From positions 744,001-808,000 of the forward strand of contig NZ_JAMTCJ010000002.1 in NCBI RefSeq assembly GCF_024171815.1: 64,000 nt of DNA, read 5' to 3'. Shown in pieces: positions 50,880 to 58,856 of this stretch. Made by a program: the position numbers and the translations under genes. This DNA is from Williamsia maris (GTDB taxonomy: Bacteria > Actinomycetota > Actinomycetes > Mycobacteriales > Mycobacteriaceae). A model generated the notes under the pieces. It worked only from the letters and a program-made list of their open reading frames with translations, did not search any database and had not been told where the DNA came from. Positions within the stretch are counted from its first letter, which is position 1. Every line of letters begins with the position of its first letter.

Positions 50880-51515
50880 ATGACCGACGAGTCGCCCACC
50901 GCCGTGACCGAGGCCTGGCGCGACTACGGCCGGGCCAACCTCCCCGCTCCCCTCGCCGCAGCGTTGTCGGCGTTCGCCGACCAGGGCTATCACGGGACCT
51001 CGGTCCGCGAGATCGCGGCGCGCGCGGGACTGTCGGTCCCCGGCCTGTATCACCACTACCCGTCCAAACAGTCGATGCTGCAGGGGCTGCTCGAGCGCAC
51101 CATGTCGGACCTGTTGTGGCGCACCGAGTCGGCCATCGCCGCCGCCGGTGACGACCCGGTGGACCAGTTCGACGCCGTCGTCGAGGCACTGTTGCAGTTC
51201 CACATCCACCGGCGCGAGCAGGCGTTCATCGGCTCCACCGAGATCCGCAGCCTCGATGCCGACTACCGCCGGATCTATACCGGCCAGCGCAGGCACCAGC
51301 AGACGATGGTCGACGAGGTGGTCCGCGCCGGGGTGGCGGCAGGTGTGTTCGTCACCGGCGTCCCCGAGGACACCGGCCGCGCCATCACCACGATGTGCGT
51401 CGGGGTGTCCACCTGGTACAAGCCCGACGGCCGATTGTCGCCCGAGGAGATAGTCCTGCGCTTCCGACGGATCGCCCGGGACACGGCCGGCTACGTCGGC
51501 CCACCGAGAGACTGA
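50880..51515 (+). CDS. TetR/AcrR-family regulator of the acyl-CoA dehydrogenase operon
   Basis: 211 aa with a TetR DNA-binding domain (ALSAFADQGYHGTSVREIAARAGLSVPGLYHHYPSK) and a C-terminal domain of the KstR2-like TetR_C type. It precedes the acyl-CoA dehydrogenase and phosphotransferase genes by 66 bp on the same strand, so it probably controls that catabolic unit in response to an acyl-CoA or related ligand. No clear palindrome was found upstream. Confidence 0.88.
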   Translation: MTDESPTAVTEAWRDYGRANLPAPLAAALSAFADQGYHGTSVREIAARAGLSVPGLYHHYPSKQSMLQGLLERTMSDLLWRTESAIAAAGDDPVDQFDAVVEALLQFHIHRREQAFIGSTEIRSLDADYRRIYTGQRRHQQTMVDEVVRAGVAAGVFVTGVPEDTGRAITTMCVGVSTWYKPDGRLSPEEIVLRFRRIARDTAGYVGPPRD

Positions 51516-51581
51516 CCTGCCGGGGCGGCGCCGAGACCGGCGGCCGCCCGTTCATCGACACGAAGCACGAGGAGGTGCGTC

Positions 51582-52796
51582 ATGGCCATCGATCTGCGCT
51601 ACAACGCGGAGGTGACCGAGGTCGTCTCGGCCACCGAGCAGTTCATCAAAGACACCGTCCTTCCCCTGGAGGACGAGTTCAAGGGTGATCTCGAGGCAGC
51701 GGGCGGCGACGACCTGCGGATCGAGATGCAGGGCAAGGCCAAGGCCGCGGGGATCTTCGCGCCGCACGCGCCGGTCGAGTACGGCGGGCTCGGCCTGAAC
51801 ATGTCCGATCGCGCGCCGGTGTTCGAGGCCGGCGGTCGGTCGGTGTTCGGTCCGTTCGCTCTGAACATCAACGCGCCCGACGAGGGCAACGTGCACATGC
51901 TGGACCACATCGCCTCCGAGGGCCAGAAGCAGCAGTTCCTCGCGCCGTTGTCGGCGGGTGACGTGCGCTCGGCCTTTGCGATGACCGAGCCGTCCCCGGG
52001 TGCGGGATCGGATCCCTCGGCGCTGGCCACACTTGCGACCAAGGTCGACGGTGGCTGGAAGATCAACGGACACAAGTGGTTCATCACCGGTGCCGACGGC
52101 GCAGGTTTCTTCATCATCATGGCGCGCACGTCGGGTGAGCCCGGATCGCGCGGTGGAGCGACGATGTTCCTCGCACCCGCACCTGACAAGGGCATCGAGA
52201 TCGTGCGGCACGTCGGCACCATCGACAAGGCCGGCATCGGCGGGCACTGCGAGATCAAGTTCCACGACCTGTTCGTCCCCGACGAGAACGTGCTCGGCGA
52301 GGTCAACGAGGGCTTTCGCTACGCGCAGGTCCGACTCGGTCCCGCCCGTATGACGCACGTGATGCGGTGGCTCGGCGTCGCGGTGCGGGCGCACGAGGTG
52401 GCAGTGGACTACGTCGCGCGCCGTGAGGCGTTCGGTACTCGACTCGGTGACCTCGGGATGATCCAGGCGATGGTCGCCGACAACGTCATCGATCTGTCGG
52501 CGTCGAGGGCGCTGCTGATCAAGGCGTGCCACGAACTCGACCTCGGCCGCAACGCGGGTGACGAGACCTCGATCGCCAAGACATTTGCCGCCGAGGCATA
52601 TTCGCGCGTGCTCGACCGGTCGATCCAGATGTGCGGCGGCACCGGCGTCACCGATGACCTGCCGCTGGCCCGCCTGCAGCAGGAGTTGCGACCGTTCCGC
52701 ATCTACGACGGGCCGTCGGAGGTGCACCGCTGGGCGATCGCCAAACGGGCGGTCGGCCGGGCCAAGAAGGCGATCGACGCGCAGGACGTGCGATGA
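51582..52796 (+). CDS. acyl-CoA dehydrogenase, ACAD10/11 type
   Basis: 404 aa flavoenzyme with the ACAD motifs FAMTEPSPGAGSDPSALAT and WKINGHKWFITGADGAGF, an FAD/CoA-binding middle section and QMCGGTGVTDDLPLARLQQE with GPSEVHRWAIAKRAVGR near the end. Coupling to an APH-type kinase gene by an ATGA overlap is the pattern of ACAD10/ACAD11 and of LvaC, which process 4-phosphohydroxyacyl-CoA. So 4-hydroxy-acid oxidation is a reasonable prediction, with ordinary acyl-CoA dehydrogenation as alternative. Confidence 0.88.
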   Translation: MAIDLRYNAEVTEVVSATEQFIKDTVLPLEDEFKGDLEAAGGDDLRIEMQGKAKAAGIFAPHAPVEYGGLGLNMSDRAPVFEAGGRSVFGPFALNINAPDEGNVHMLDHIASEGQKQQFLAPLSAGDVRSAFAMTEPSPGAGSDPSALATLATKVDGGWKINGHKWFITGADGAGFFIIMARTSGEPGSRGGATMFLAPAPDKGIEIVRHVGTIDKAGIGGHCEIKFHDLFVPDENVLGEVNEGFRYAQVRLGPARMTHVMRWLGVAVRAHEVAVDYVARREAFGTRLGDLGMIQAMVADNVIDLSASRALLIKACHELDLGRNAGDETSIAKTFAAEAYSRVLDRSIQMCGGTGVTDDLPLARLQQELRPFRIYDGPSEVHRWAIAKRAVGRAKKAIDAQDVR

Positions 52797-53818
52797 CCGC
52801 GTCATTGCCGGGTATGGACGCCGCGGCACTGAAGACCTTCCTCGTCGACTCCGGGGTCGAGGTCGTCGCCGATCTCGACGTCGAACTGATCGCGGGCGGG
52901 CGTTCCAATCTCACGTTCATCGCGACCGACGGGACGACGAAGTGGGTGGTGCGGCGTCCGCCGACCAGCGGTCTGACGCCGTCGGCGCACGACATGAACC
53001 GCGAGTGGACGGTGACGCGTGCGCTGCAGGACACCGCGGTGCCGGTCGCGAAGACGATCGCGTTCGATGCCGAGGGCACCGTCCTCGGGGCGCCGTGCAC
53101 GGTCGTCGAATACATCGACGGGACCGTGATCCGGTCCGCGTCCGACCTCGACGGTGTCGATGATCCGACCGTGGAACGCAACGTCACCGCGCTGATCACC
53201 GCGCTCGCCGACCTGCACCGGGTCGACTACGGCGCGGTCGGTCTCGGTGAGTTCGGTCGGCCGGACGGATTTGTCGCCCGACAGGTGAAAACCTGGACGC
53301 GGCAATGGAACCTCGTCAAGACACGTGAGCTCCCCGACGTGGAAAGGCTCGCCGAGGCGCTGGTGGCAAACACCCCGACCGACAGCACGAACTCGATCGT
53401 GCACGGCGACTTCCGCGTCGACAACACCATTCTCGCCGCCGACGACCCGGGAGTCGTTCGTGCCGTGGTGGACTGGGAGATGTCGACGCTCGGTGACCCG
53501 CTCACCGACGTCGCGCTGATGTGCGTCTACCGACAGCCGATCTTTGATCGGGTGTTGGGGTTGTCGGCGGCGTGGACCAGCGACCGCTATCCCGACGCCG
53601 ACGGTCTCGCAGAGCGGTACGCGAAGATCGCCGGGATCGACATGGCGCACTGGAACTTCTACATCGCGCTGGCCGATTTCAAACTCGGTGTCATCGGCGA
53701 GGGCATCGCCTACCGCGCGCTGCAGGGGTCGTCGTCCGGCGAGGGTGCCGAGCACGCCGCCGAGGCGACCGCGGAGTTCATGGCCGCCGGCCTGGCCGCG
53801 ATCAAGTCCCGCGACTAG
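52793..53818 (+). CDS. APH-family phosphotransferase, acyl-CoA-linked
   Basis: 341 aa kinase-like protein of the aminoglycoside phosphotransferase superfamily, ACAD10 N-terminal type: nucleotide loop LIAGGRSNLTFIATDG, PTSGLTPSAHDMNREW, catalytic VHGDFRVDNTILA and metal-binding VDWEMSTLGDPLTDVA. In the family it phosphorylates the 4-hydroxyl of acyl-CoAs, not antibiotics. The gene starts within the acyl-CoA dehydrogenase stop (ATGA). Aminoglycoside resistance is not indicated by sequence or context. Confidence 0.88.
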   Translation: MTASLPGMDAAALKTFLVDSGVEVVADLDVELIAGGRSNLTFIATDGTTKWVVRRPPTSGLTPSAHDMNREWTVTRALQDTAVPVAKTIAFDAEGTVLGAPCTVVEYIDGTVIRSASDLDGVDDPTVERNVTALITALADLHRVDYGAVGLGEFGRPDGFVARQVKTWTRQWNLVKTRELPDVERLAEALVANTPTDSTNSIVHGDFRVDNTILAADDPGVVRAVVDWEMSTLGDPLTDVALMCVYRQPIFDRVLGLSAAWTSDRYPDADGLAERYAKIAGIDMAHWNFYIALADFKLGVIGEGIAYRALQGSSSGEGAEHAAEATAEFMAAGLAAIKSRD

Positions 53819-53827
53819 TCGACGACG

Positions 53828-54511
53828 TCAGCGGAACGTCATCAACCGACGGTCGTCGGCCTGATCGACGTGCGCGTGGTCGTTGATCGAGACGACCGAT
53901 GCGCCCGATGATCCGATCAGGATCTTGGTGACCGACGTGTTGATCATCGTGCGGGCGATGGCGAGCCACCGGTCGTCGTCGATGCCCCAGAGGCGGGCGA
54001 TGATCGCGGCGATGGTGCCCGCCGACGACACCGCCAGGACGGTCTGACCCGACCCGGCGTGCCGGGCGAGCTCCTCGAATGCGGCGTCGGCACGCTGCCG
54101 GTACTGCTCGTAGGTCTCCGACCCGATGGCGATCCGGGCGATCCAGTCCGACAGCGCGCCGTCGAGTTGGGCCTGGAACCCGCGTTCGGTCGCGTTCTCC
54201 GTCCGCTCGCGGTCACCCAGGATGGACTCGATGTCGTACTCGTTCCACCGGGCGTCGATCGACGGCTCCACCGCGTCCGGCAGCTCGGCGACGATGCGCG
54301 CCAGGGTCTCTCGCTGACGGGCGAGGTCGCCGGACACCACGCGGTCGATCCGACCGACCCGCGTTGCGAGCGCCGACCCGGCCCGGCGCGCCTGCTCGGC
54401 TCCCAGGTCGGTGAGTCCGCCCTCCGCCTGGGCCCACGCTCCTGCGCCGTACGCCTGCGCGCGGGCCTGACCGTGCCGGACCATATAGAGGACTCCCATG
54501 CCCACCATCAT
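53828..54511 (-). CDS. histidine phosphatase (phosphoglycerate-mutase-like)
   Basis: 227 aa with the VRHGQ motif (catalytic His) near the N-terminus, the second Arg in SGDLARQRET, and His/Ala segments LAVSSAGTIAAII where the usual C-terminal active-site His is replaced by SSAG, so catalysis may be altered. It overlaps the stop of the efflux pump gene by 4 bp (ATGA, start 54511); start at 54499 (MGVLYMVRHG) is equally possible. Substrate unknown. Convergent with the phosphotransferase gene. Confidence 0.8.
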   Translation of the reverse strand: MMVGMGVLYMVRHGQARAQAYGAGAWAQAEGGLTDLGAEQARRAGSALATRVGRIDRVVSGDLARQRETLARIVAELPDAVEPSIDARWNEYDIESILGDRERTENATERGFQAQLDGALSDWIARIAIGSETYEQYRQRADAAFEELARHAGSGQTVLAVSSAGTIAAIIARLWGIDDDRWLAIARTMINTSVTKILIGSSGASVVSINDHAHVDQADDRRLMTFR

Positions 54512-56043
54512 CGCGAGGTGGCGGTCTCCCGGTCCGCATCGGGTGCCGATCCGGCACCGTCACCGCCCACCTGCGAGCGCAACAGTCGGCCGGCCACGAC
54601 GGCCGTGACCGCGAGCAGGATCGCGCCCGCGACGGCCGCCCCGTGCAATCCCCCGACGAAGGCGTCTCGTCCGGCACGCAGGATTTGATCGCCTGCTTCA
54701 CCACCGACACGGCCTGCTGTCACGACGGCGCCGCCGAGGCTCTCACGCGCCGATGCGTCGACGCCGGGAGCGTCGCTGTGGAAACCGCTGCGGTAGAGCA
54801 TGTTCAGGACACTGCCCAAGACGGCGATGCCGAGGGCCCCGCCCAATTCGCTCGTCGTCTCCAGAAGACCGGCGACCGACCCGGCGCGGTCGGCGGGCGC
54901 GACCCCGACGATGTGATCGGCGACCAGAGCGGTCGTCGCGACGAGGCCGGCCGCGAGCAGGCCTGCGCCGACGAGTAGGGCAGGCAACGAGGACGCCCCC
55001 GTCGTCGTGGCGAGCACCACGAAACCGGATGCGGCGACCGTCAATCCGCCGCTGATCACCGCGGGCCTGCCGAACCGCGCGGCGAGCATCGTCGAGGCGG
55101 GTGCGGTGAACCCGACCGCGACGGTCGGCGCGAGGCTCCAGAGCGCTGCGGTCAGCGGGGAGTAGCCGAGCACCGATTGCAGATACTGCGTCATCAGGAT
55201 CGCGTTGCCGATGACGCCGAACATCGCGATGAGGTTGATCCAGATCGAGGTGGAGAAGCGACGATCGGCGAACAACCGGAGGTCGACGAGTGGCTGATCG
55301 ACCCGCAGCTGCCGCAGGGTGAACCCGACCCCGGCGAGCACCCCGGCGGCGATGATCGCACCGTGCGTGAGGCTCCACCCGTCGGTGGCCGTGGCCTTGA
55401 TCCCGCCCACCACGGGCAGCAGGGTCGCGAGCGCGAGTGCCGAACTCGGCAGATCGATCCGCCGACCCGGGTCTCCGGTGCCCGCCGGCAGAAGGAACGG
55501 TCCGACGAACAGCAGCGCGATCATCACCGGCACGTTGATCAGGAACACCGAGCCCCACCAGAAGTGCTCCAGCAGGAATCCGCTGATGATCGGTCCGACC
55601 GCCACGCCGCCGGACATCACCGCCGTCCACGTGGCGATCGCCGTGGTGCGTTGGCGCGGATCGTCGAACAGGTGCCGGATGAGCGCGAGCGTCGAGGGCA
55701 TCAGGGTCGCTCCCGCGACACCGAGCAGCGCTCGTGCCGCAATGAGTGTGGTGGCGCTGTCGGCGTACGCGGCGAGAATCGACGCCGCGCTGAACCCGAC
55801 GGCCCCGATCAGCAACAGGCGTCGATGCCCGATGCGATCGGCCACCGCGCCCATCGTCAGCAGCAGCCCGGCGAGGACGAACCCGTAGACGTCGAAGATC
55901 CAGAGTTGTTGCGCCGGGCTCGGATCGAGGTCGGCGGAGATGTAGGGGACGGCGAAGAACAGGACCGAGACGTCCATGGACACCAGCAGCATCGGCAGGC
56001 ACAACGCGACCAGGCCCCACCACGGCGATCGTCGAGAGAACAT
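54508..56043 (-). CDS. LfrA/QacA-like 14-helix MFS drug exporter
   Basis: 511 aa DHA2-family antiporter: LVALCLPMLLVSMDVSVLFFAVP at the start, WIFDVYGFVLAGLLLTMGAVADRIG RRR motif A, antiporter motif C in helix 5 (AVMSGGVAVGPIISGFL) and 14 hydrophobic helices. Resembles M. smegmatis LfrA, which exports fluoroquinolones, dyes and quaternary ammonium compounds. It is divergent from a TetR gene, as lfrA is from lfrR. Natural substrate unknown. Confidence 0.9.
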   Translation of the reverse strand: MFSRRSPWWGLVALCLPMLLVSMDVSVLFFAVPYISADLDPSPAQQLWIFDVYGFVLAGLLLTMGAVADRIGHRRLLLIGAVGFSAASILAAYADSATTLIAARALLGVAGATLMPSTLALIRHLFDDPRQRTTAIATWTAVMSGGVAVGPIISGFLLEHFWWGSVFLINVPVMIALLFVGPFLLPAGTGDPGRRIDLPSSALALATLLPVVGGIKATATDGWSLTHGAIIAAGVLAGVGFTLRQLRVDQPLVDLRLFADRRFSTSIWINLIAMFGVIGNAILMTQYLQSVLGYSPLTAALWSLAPTVAVGFTAPASTMLAARFGRPAVISGGLTVAASGFVVLATTTGASSLPALLVGAGLLAAGLVATTALVADHIVGVAPADRAGSVAGLLETTSELGGALGIAVLGSVLNMLYRSGFHSDAPGVDASARESLGGAVVTAGRVGGEAGDQILRAGRDAFVGGLHGAAVAGAILLAVTAVVAGRLLRSQVGGDGAGSAPDADRETATSR

Positions 56044-56057
56044 CGTGAACTCCTATC

Positions 56058-56090
56058 TGTGTATTACGTTATCTGTTTATTTTGTACACG
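56058..56090. promoter_or_regulatory. candidate operator/promoter between exporter and TetR genes
   Basis: The 98-bp divergent gap is AT-rich against the surrounding sequence and includes TGTGTA (56058-56063) facing TACAC (56085-56089), plus a near-palindromic ATTACGTTAT at 56063-56072. A TetR site is plausible; exact boundaries are not defined. Confidence 0.4.
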
Positions 56091-56141
56091 GATGTTAGGA
56101 CGCATCTGCGTACGGCGCAAGCAGTTCGCTACGATGGCCTC

Positions 56142-56891
56142 ATGACCAGCGATGTCGCCGACATGCCGCGGTATCTCCAGCTGCTGTGGGATCGCGAGAC
56201 GAAGGTGCGCCGTGGCCCCAAACCCGGTGTCGGGATCCGGGACATCGGCGCGGCCGGCGTGGCGATCGCCGACCACAGTGGTCTCGAGGCGGTGTCGATG
56301 AAGGCGGTCGGCGCCGCTCTCGGCATGACGACGATGTCGCTGTACCGCTACGTCGATTCCAAGGACGAGTTGTGGATGGTCATGCTCGACGAGGCGTACG
56401 GACCGCCCGCGGTGCGCTGGGCCGACCGGGAGGATTGGCGTACCCGTGCCGATCGGTGGTCGCGTGCGCTCGCGGCCGCGCTCGTGGCGCACCCGTGGGT
56501 GGTGTCGGTTCCCATGCATCAGCCCCCGATGACCCCGCACGTCCTGGCCTGGACCGAGCTCGGGGTGCGCACATTCGACGGCACCACACTCGCGGCGCAG
56601 GAGAAGATGTCGTCCCTGCTGGTGCTCGACGGTTTCGTCCGTAATCACGTCCGGCAGTCGCTCCAACTCGGCGCCATCGGACCGGACGGAACGGCATCAC
56701 CCGACGACGGCGCCTATGAGGCCACCATCGAGGCGGTCGTCGACGAGGCGCGCTATCCGGCGCTGCTCGCCGCGGCGCGGGAGATTCGTTCGGGCGCGGA
56801 CTCGACGTTCTACGACGACGAGCTCGACTTCGGTCTCGCGATCCTGCTCGACGGACTCACCGCCCGCGTCGCCGCCGGGTCGACGCGTTAA
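56142..56891 (+). CDS. TetR-family repressor, LfrR-like context
   Basis: 249 aa. The DNA-binding domain is preceded by a 35-residue extension (MPRYLQLLWDRETKVRRGPKPG), usual in the TetR_C_1 type that regulates efflux pumps; HTH reads LEAVSMKAVGAALGMTTMSLYRYVDSKDEL. It lies divergently next to the 14-helix exporter and probably represses it, being released by drug binding. ATG 56142 is the start; ATG 56082 upstream would overlap the operator region. Confidence 0.88.
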   Translation: MTSDVADMPRYLQLLWDRETKVRRGPKPGVGIRDIGAAGVAIADHSGLEAVSMKAVGAALGMTTMSLYRYVDSKDELWMVMLDEAYGPPAVRWADREDWRTRADRWSRALAAALVAHPWVVSVPMHQPPMTPHVLAWTELGVRTFDGTTLAAQEKMSSLLVLDGFVRNHVRQSLQLGAIGPDGTASPDDGAYEATIEAVVDEARYPALLAAAREIRSGADSTFYDDELDFGLAILLDGLTARVAAGSTR

Positions 56892-56987
56892 TCCGCTGTG
56901 AGCGGAATCCCTGGATGACACGGGCCGAGTGCGCGGGGCACCACTAGGTTGGAGGGCATTCCCGTATCGCAGACACCGGAGGCATCG

Positions 56988-57308
56988 ATGGCAGATCTCC
57001 ACGTGGTTCCCGCCGAGCAGATCACGCCGGCGCGCACCGAGGGTCCGTTGATGCGCGAACTGCTCGGGGACACCCTTCGCTCGGCACGTCGTCGCCAGGA
57101 ACGGACCCTGAAGGACGTCGCCGAACGCGCCGGCGTCTCGATGACCTACCTCTCGGAGATCGAACGCGGTCACAAGGAGGCGTCGTCGGAGGTCATCAGC
57201 GCGATCACGCGGTCGCTGGGCGGTGAGCTGGTCGACCTGCTCACCGAGATGACGACGCGTGCAGTCCCGGCCCGCCCGACCGGTGTTGCGATGCGCGCGG
57301 TGGCCTGA
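56988..57308 (+). CDS. ClgR-like helix-turn-helix (XRE) regulator
   Basis: 106 aa with LMRELLGDTLRSARRRQERTLKDVAERAGVSMTYLSEIERGHKEASSEVI, the signature of ClgR, the activator of clpP/clpC-type proteolysis genes in actinobacteria. It lacks the C-terminal degradation tag pattern of ClgR (ends AMRAVA), which still may be a Clp target because of its terminal hydrophobic alanines. GGAGG at 56978-56982 fixes ATG 56988. Stand-alone gene, convergent with a lipoprotein. ClgR paralogue rather than certain orthologue. Confidence 0.8.
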   Translation: MADLHVVPAEQITPARTEGPLMRELLGDTLRSARRRQERTLKDVAERAGVSMTYLSEIERGHKEASSEVISAITRSLGGELVDLLTEMTTRAVPARPTGVAMRAVA

Positions 57309-57317
57309 GCGGCTCGC

Positions 57318-57872
57318 TCAGCCCCCGATGTTCGGGTTGTCGTCCTCTTTTATGTCGACGCCGTTCTTGCTCGACGACGAGGTAATCGAACTGATCGCGG
57401 AGTTCACCGAGTCGACCCCGGACGCGTCGCCACCCTTGACCTTGTCGAAGGCGTCCTGCACCGTGTCGCCGATCTTGGCCAGGGGCGCCGCGATGGCCTT
57501 GCACAACGTCGGGTTGGCCTTCACGTCTTCCGAGGCCAGGCGGACCTCGCGTTTGATGAACAGCGCCGCGACACCGCCCTTGACGAACGCGGTCACCCGT
57601 CCGTCGGCACCCTTGGAGAAGGTTCCCGCCCGGTAGGGCTTGTAGAGATAGCGGTGGAAGGCTCCGAACGCGAGTCCGCTGTGCAGCACGAACTTCGTCT
57701 TCGCGAACGAGGTCGTGTTGCTCGTCGGGCAGTCCGCGCCGTCCGACGACGACGCGGTGGCACTCGCCGACGGCGCGGTGCTGCTCGACGCGGAGTCCGA
57801 CGACGACTTACATCCGGTGGCGATCAGCGCCGGCGCCAGCAGGATCACCAGGACGAGCATCAACTTCTTCAT
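57318..57872 (-). CDS. putative lipoprotein of unknown function
   Basis: 184 aa with a type II signal peptide: MKKLMLVLVILLAPALIATGC, lipobox Cys21, then a Ser/Ala linker and a helical domain containing FVLHSGLAFGAFHRYLYKPY and VKGGVAALFIKREVRLASEDV. No family name comes to mind. Isolated between the ClgR-like gene (convergent) and the two-component region. Confidence 0.8.
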   Translation of the reverse strand: MKKLMLVLVILLAPALIATGCKSSSDSASSSTAPSASATASSSDGADCPTSNTTSFAKTKFVLHSGLAFGAFHRYLYKPYRAGTFSKGADGRVTAFVKGGVAALFIKREVRLASEDVKANPTLCKAIAAPLAKIGDTVQDAFDKVKGGDASGVDSVNSAISSITSSSSKNGVDIKEDDNPNIGG

Positions 57873-57966
57873 CGCATCTGACTACCACACCGGCGGCCCA
57901 GGGCTCGACGATGTCCGAATCGGTTGTCGCACAACCGGTCAGAACGGACGCCAGGGGCTGATGCGG

Positions 57967-58098
57967 TCAGCGGATCCCAAGACCGCCGACGTCGGGTTCG
58001 GCGGCGGCGGACGTCGCCGGGGGTTCGGTGACGACGCTGTCGGCGGCGAGGGCGGCGAACATGGCCGCGATCGCGGCGGGGTAGGAGTACTCGGTCAT
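57967..58098 (-). CDS. 43-codon small gene downstream of the two-component system
   Basis: Short frame beginning MTEYSYPAAIAAMFAALAAD and ending GGLGIR, with an ideal ribosome site (GGAGGT, 5 nt before the ATG). It is hydrophobic and Ala-rich in the first half, acidic and Pro/Ala-rich in the second. The gene lies 89 bp after the response regulator on the same strand. No family recognised. The strong Shine-Dalgarno and location argue for translation; conservation is untested. Confidence 0.5.
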   Translation of the reverse strand: MTEYSYPAAIAAMFAALAADSVVTEPPATSAAAEPDVGGLGIR

Positions 58099-58187
58099 GG
58101 GTGACCTCCAGGTGGAGCTGAGAAGTTTTCCGACTATCACGTGGTATCGCTGCGTACCCGCACGTCGTTACCGACGCGCGTCGCCGT

Positions 58188-58856
58188 TCAACCGATCTTC
58201 TCGGGCATCGCGTCGTGCACGAGCAGGGCGATCTGCACGCGATTGTTGAAACCCAGTTTGTCGAGGATGTGCGAGATGTGACTTTTGACCGTCGCGATCG
58301 ACACGAACAGCTCGCGGGCGATCTCCGCGTTCGACGACCCCTGCGCCACGGCGACGGCAACGCGCACCTCACTCGGCGTCAACTCGTCGATCTGACTCGT
58401 CGCACGGACCTTGCGGTCGTCCGGGTCGGGGTCGGTGACCTGCTCGATCAGCCGGCGCGTCACCTGCGGCGAGAGGATCGGGTCGCCGGCGACGACCGAG
58501 TGCAGCGCCGCGATCAGGTCGCGCGGTGGGGTGTCCTTGAGCAGGAACCCGCTCGCGCCCGCGCGTAGGGCACGCATGACGAGGTCGTCGGCGTCGAAGG
58601 TCGTCAGCATCACCACGTGCGGCGGGTCGGGGAGTGCGCGCAACCGCTCGGCGGCGACGAGACCGTTCACCCGCGGCATGCGGATGTCCATGAGGACGAT
58701 GTCGGCGTGCGTCTGCACGGCCAGGTCGGGGACGTCCTCACCGTCGGCCGCCTCGCCGACGATCTCGATGTCGGCCTCGCCGCTGAGCATCGTCCGCAGT
58801 CCGGCCCGCACCAGCCATTCGTCGTCGACGAGCAACAATCGGATCGGCTCAGACAC
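58188..58856 (-). CDS. NarL/FixJ-family response regulator
   Basis: 222 aa: receiver domain with Asp57 (HADIVLMDIRMPRVNG) as phosphoacceptor and acid pocket LLLVDDEWL, and a C-terminal LuxR-type HTH (ELTPSEVRVAVAVAQGSSNAEIARELFVSIATVKSHI). The GTG at 58856 overlaps the kinase stop by 8 bp, so kinase and regulator are coupled. Similar to actinobacterial DesR/LiaR-like pairs. Likely regulates envelope or membrane functions; target unknown. Confidence 0.92.
   Translation of the reverse strand: MSEPIRLLLVDDEWLVRAGLRTMLSGEADIEIVGEAADGEDVPDLAVQTHADIVLMDIRMPRVNGLVAAERLRALPDPPHVVMLTTFDADDLVMRALRAGASGFLLKDTPPRDLIAALHSVVAGDPILSPQVTRRLIEQVTDPDPDDRKVRATSQIDELTPSEVRVAVAVAQGSSNAEIARELFVSIATVKSHISHILDKLGFNNRVQIALLVHDAMPEKIG

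Noticed and set aside
52793-53818. Aminoglycoside resistance gene
   Set aside because: The APH fold matches acyl-CoA-linked kinases (ACAD10 type) and is coupled to an acyl-CoA dehydrogenase.
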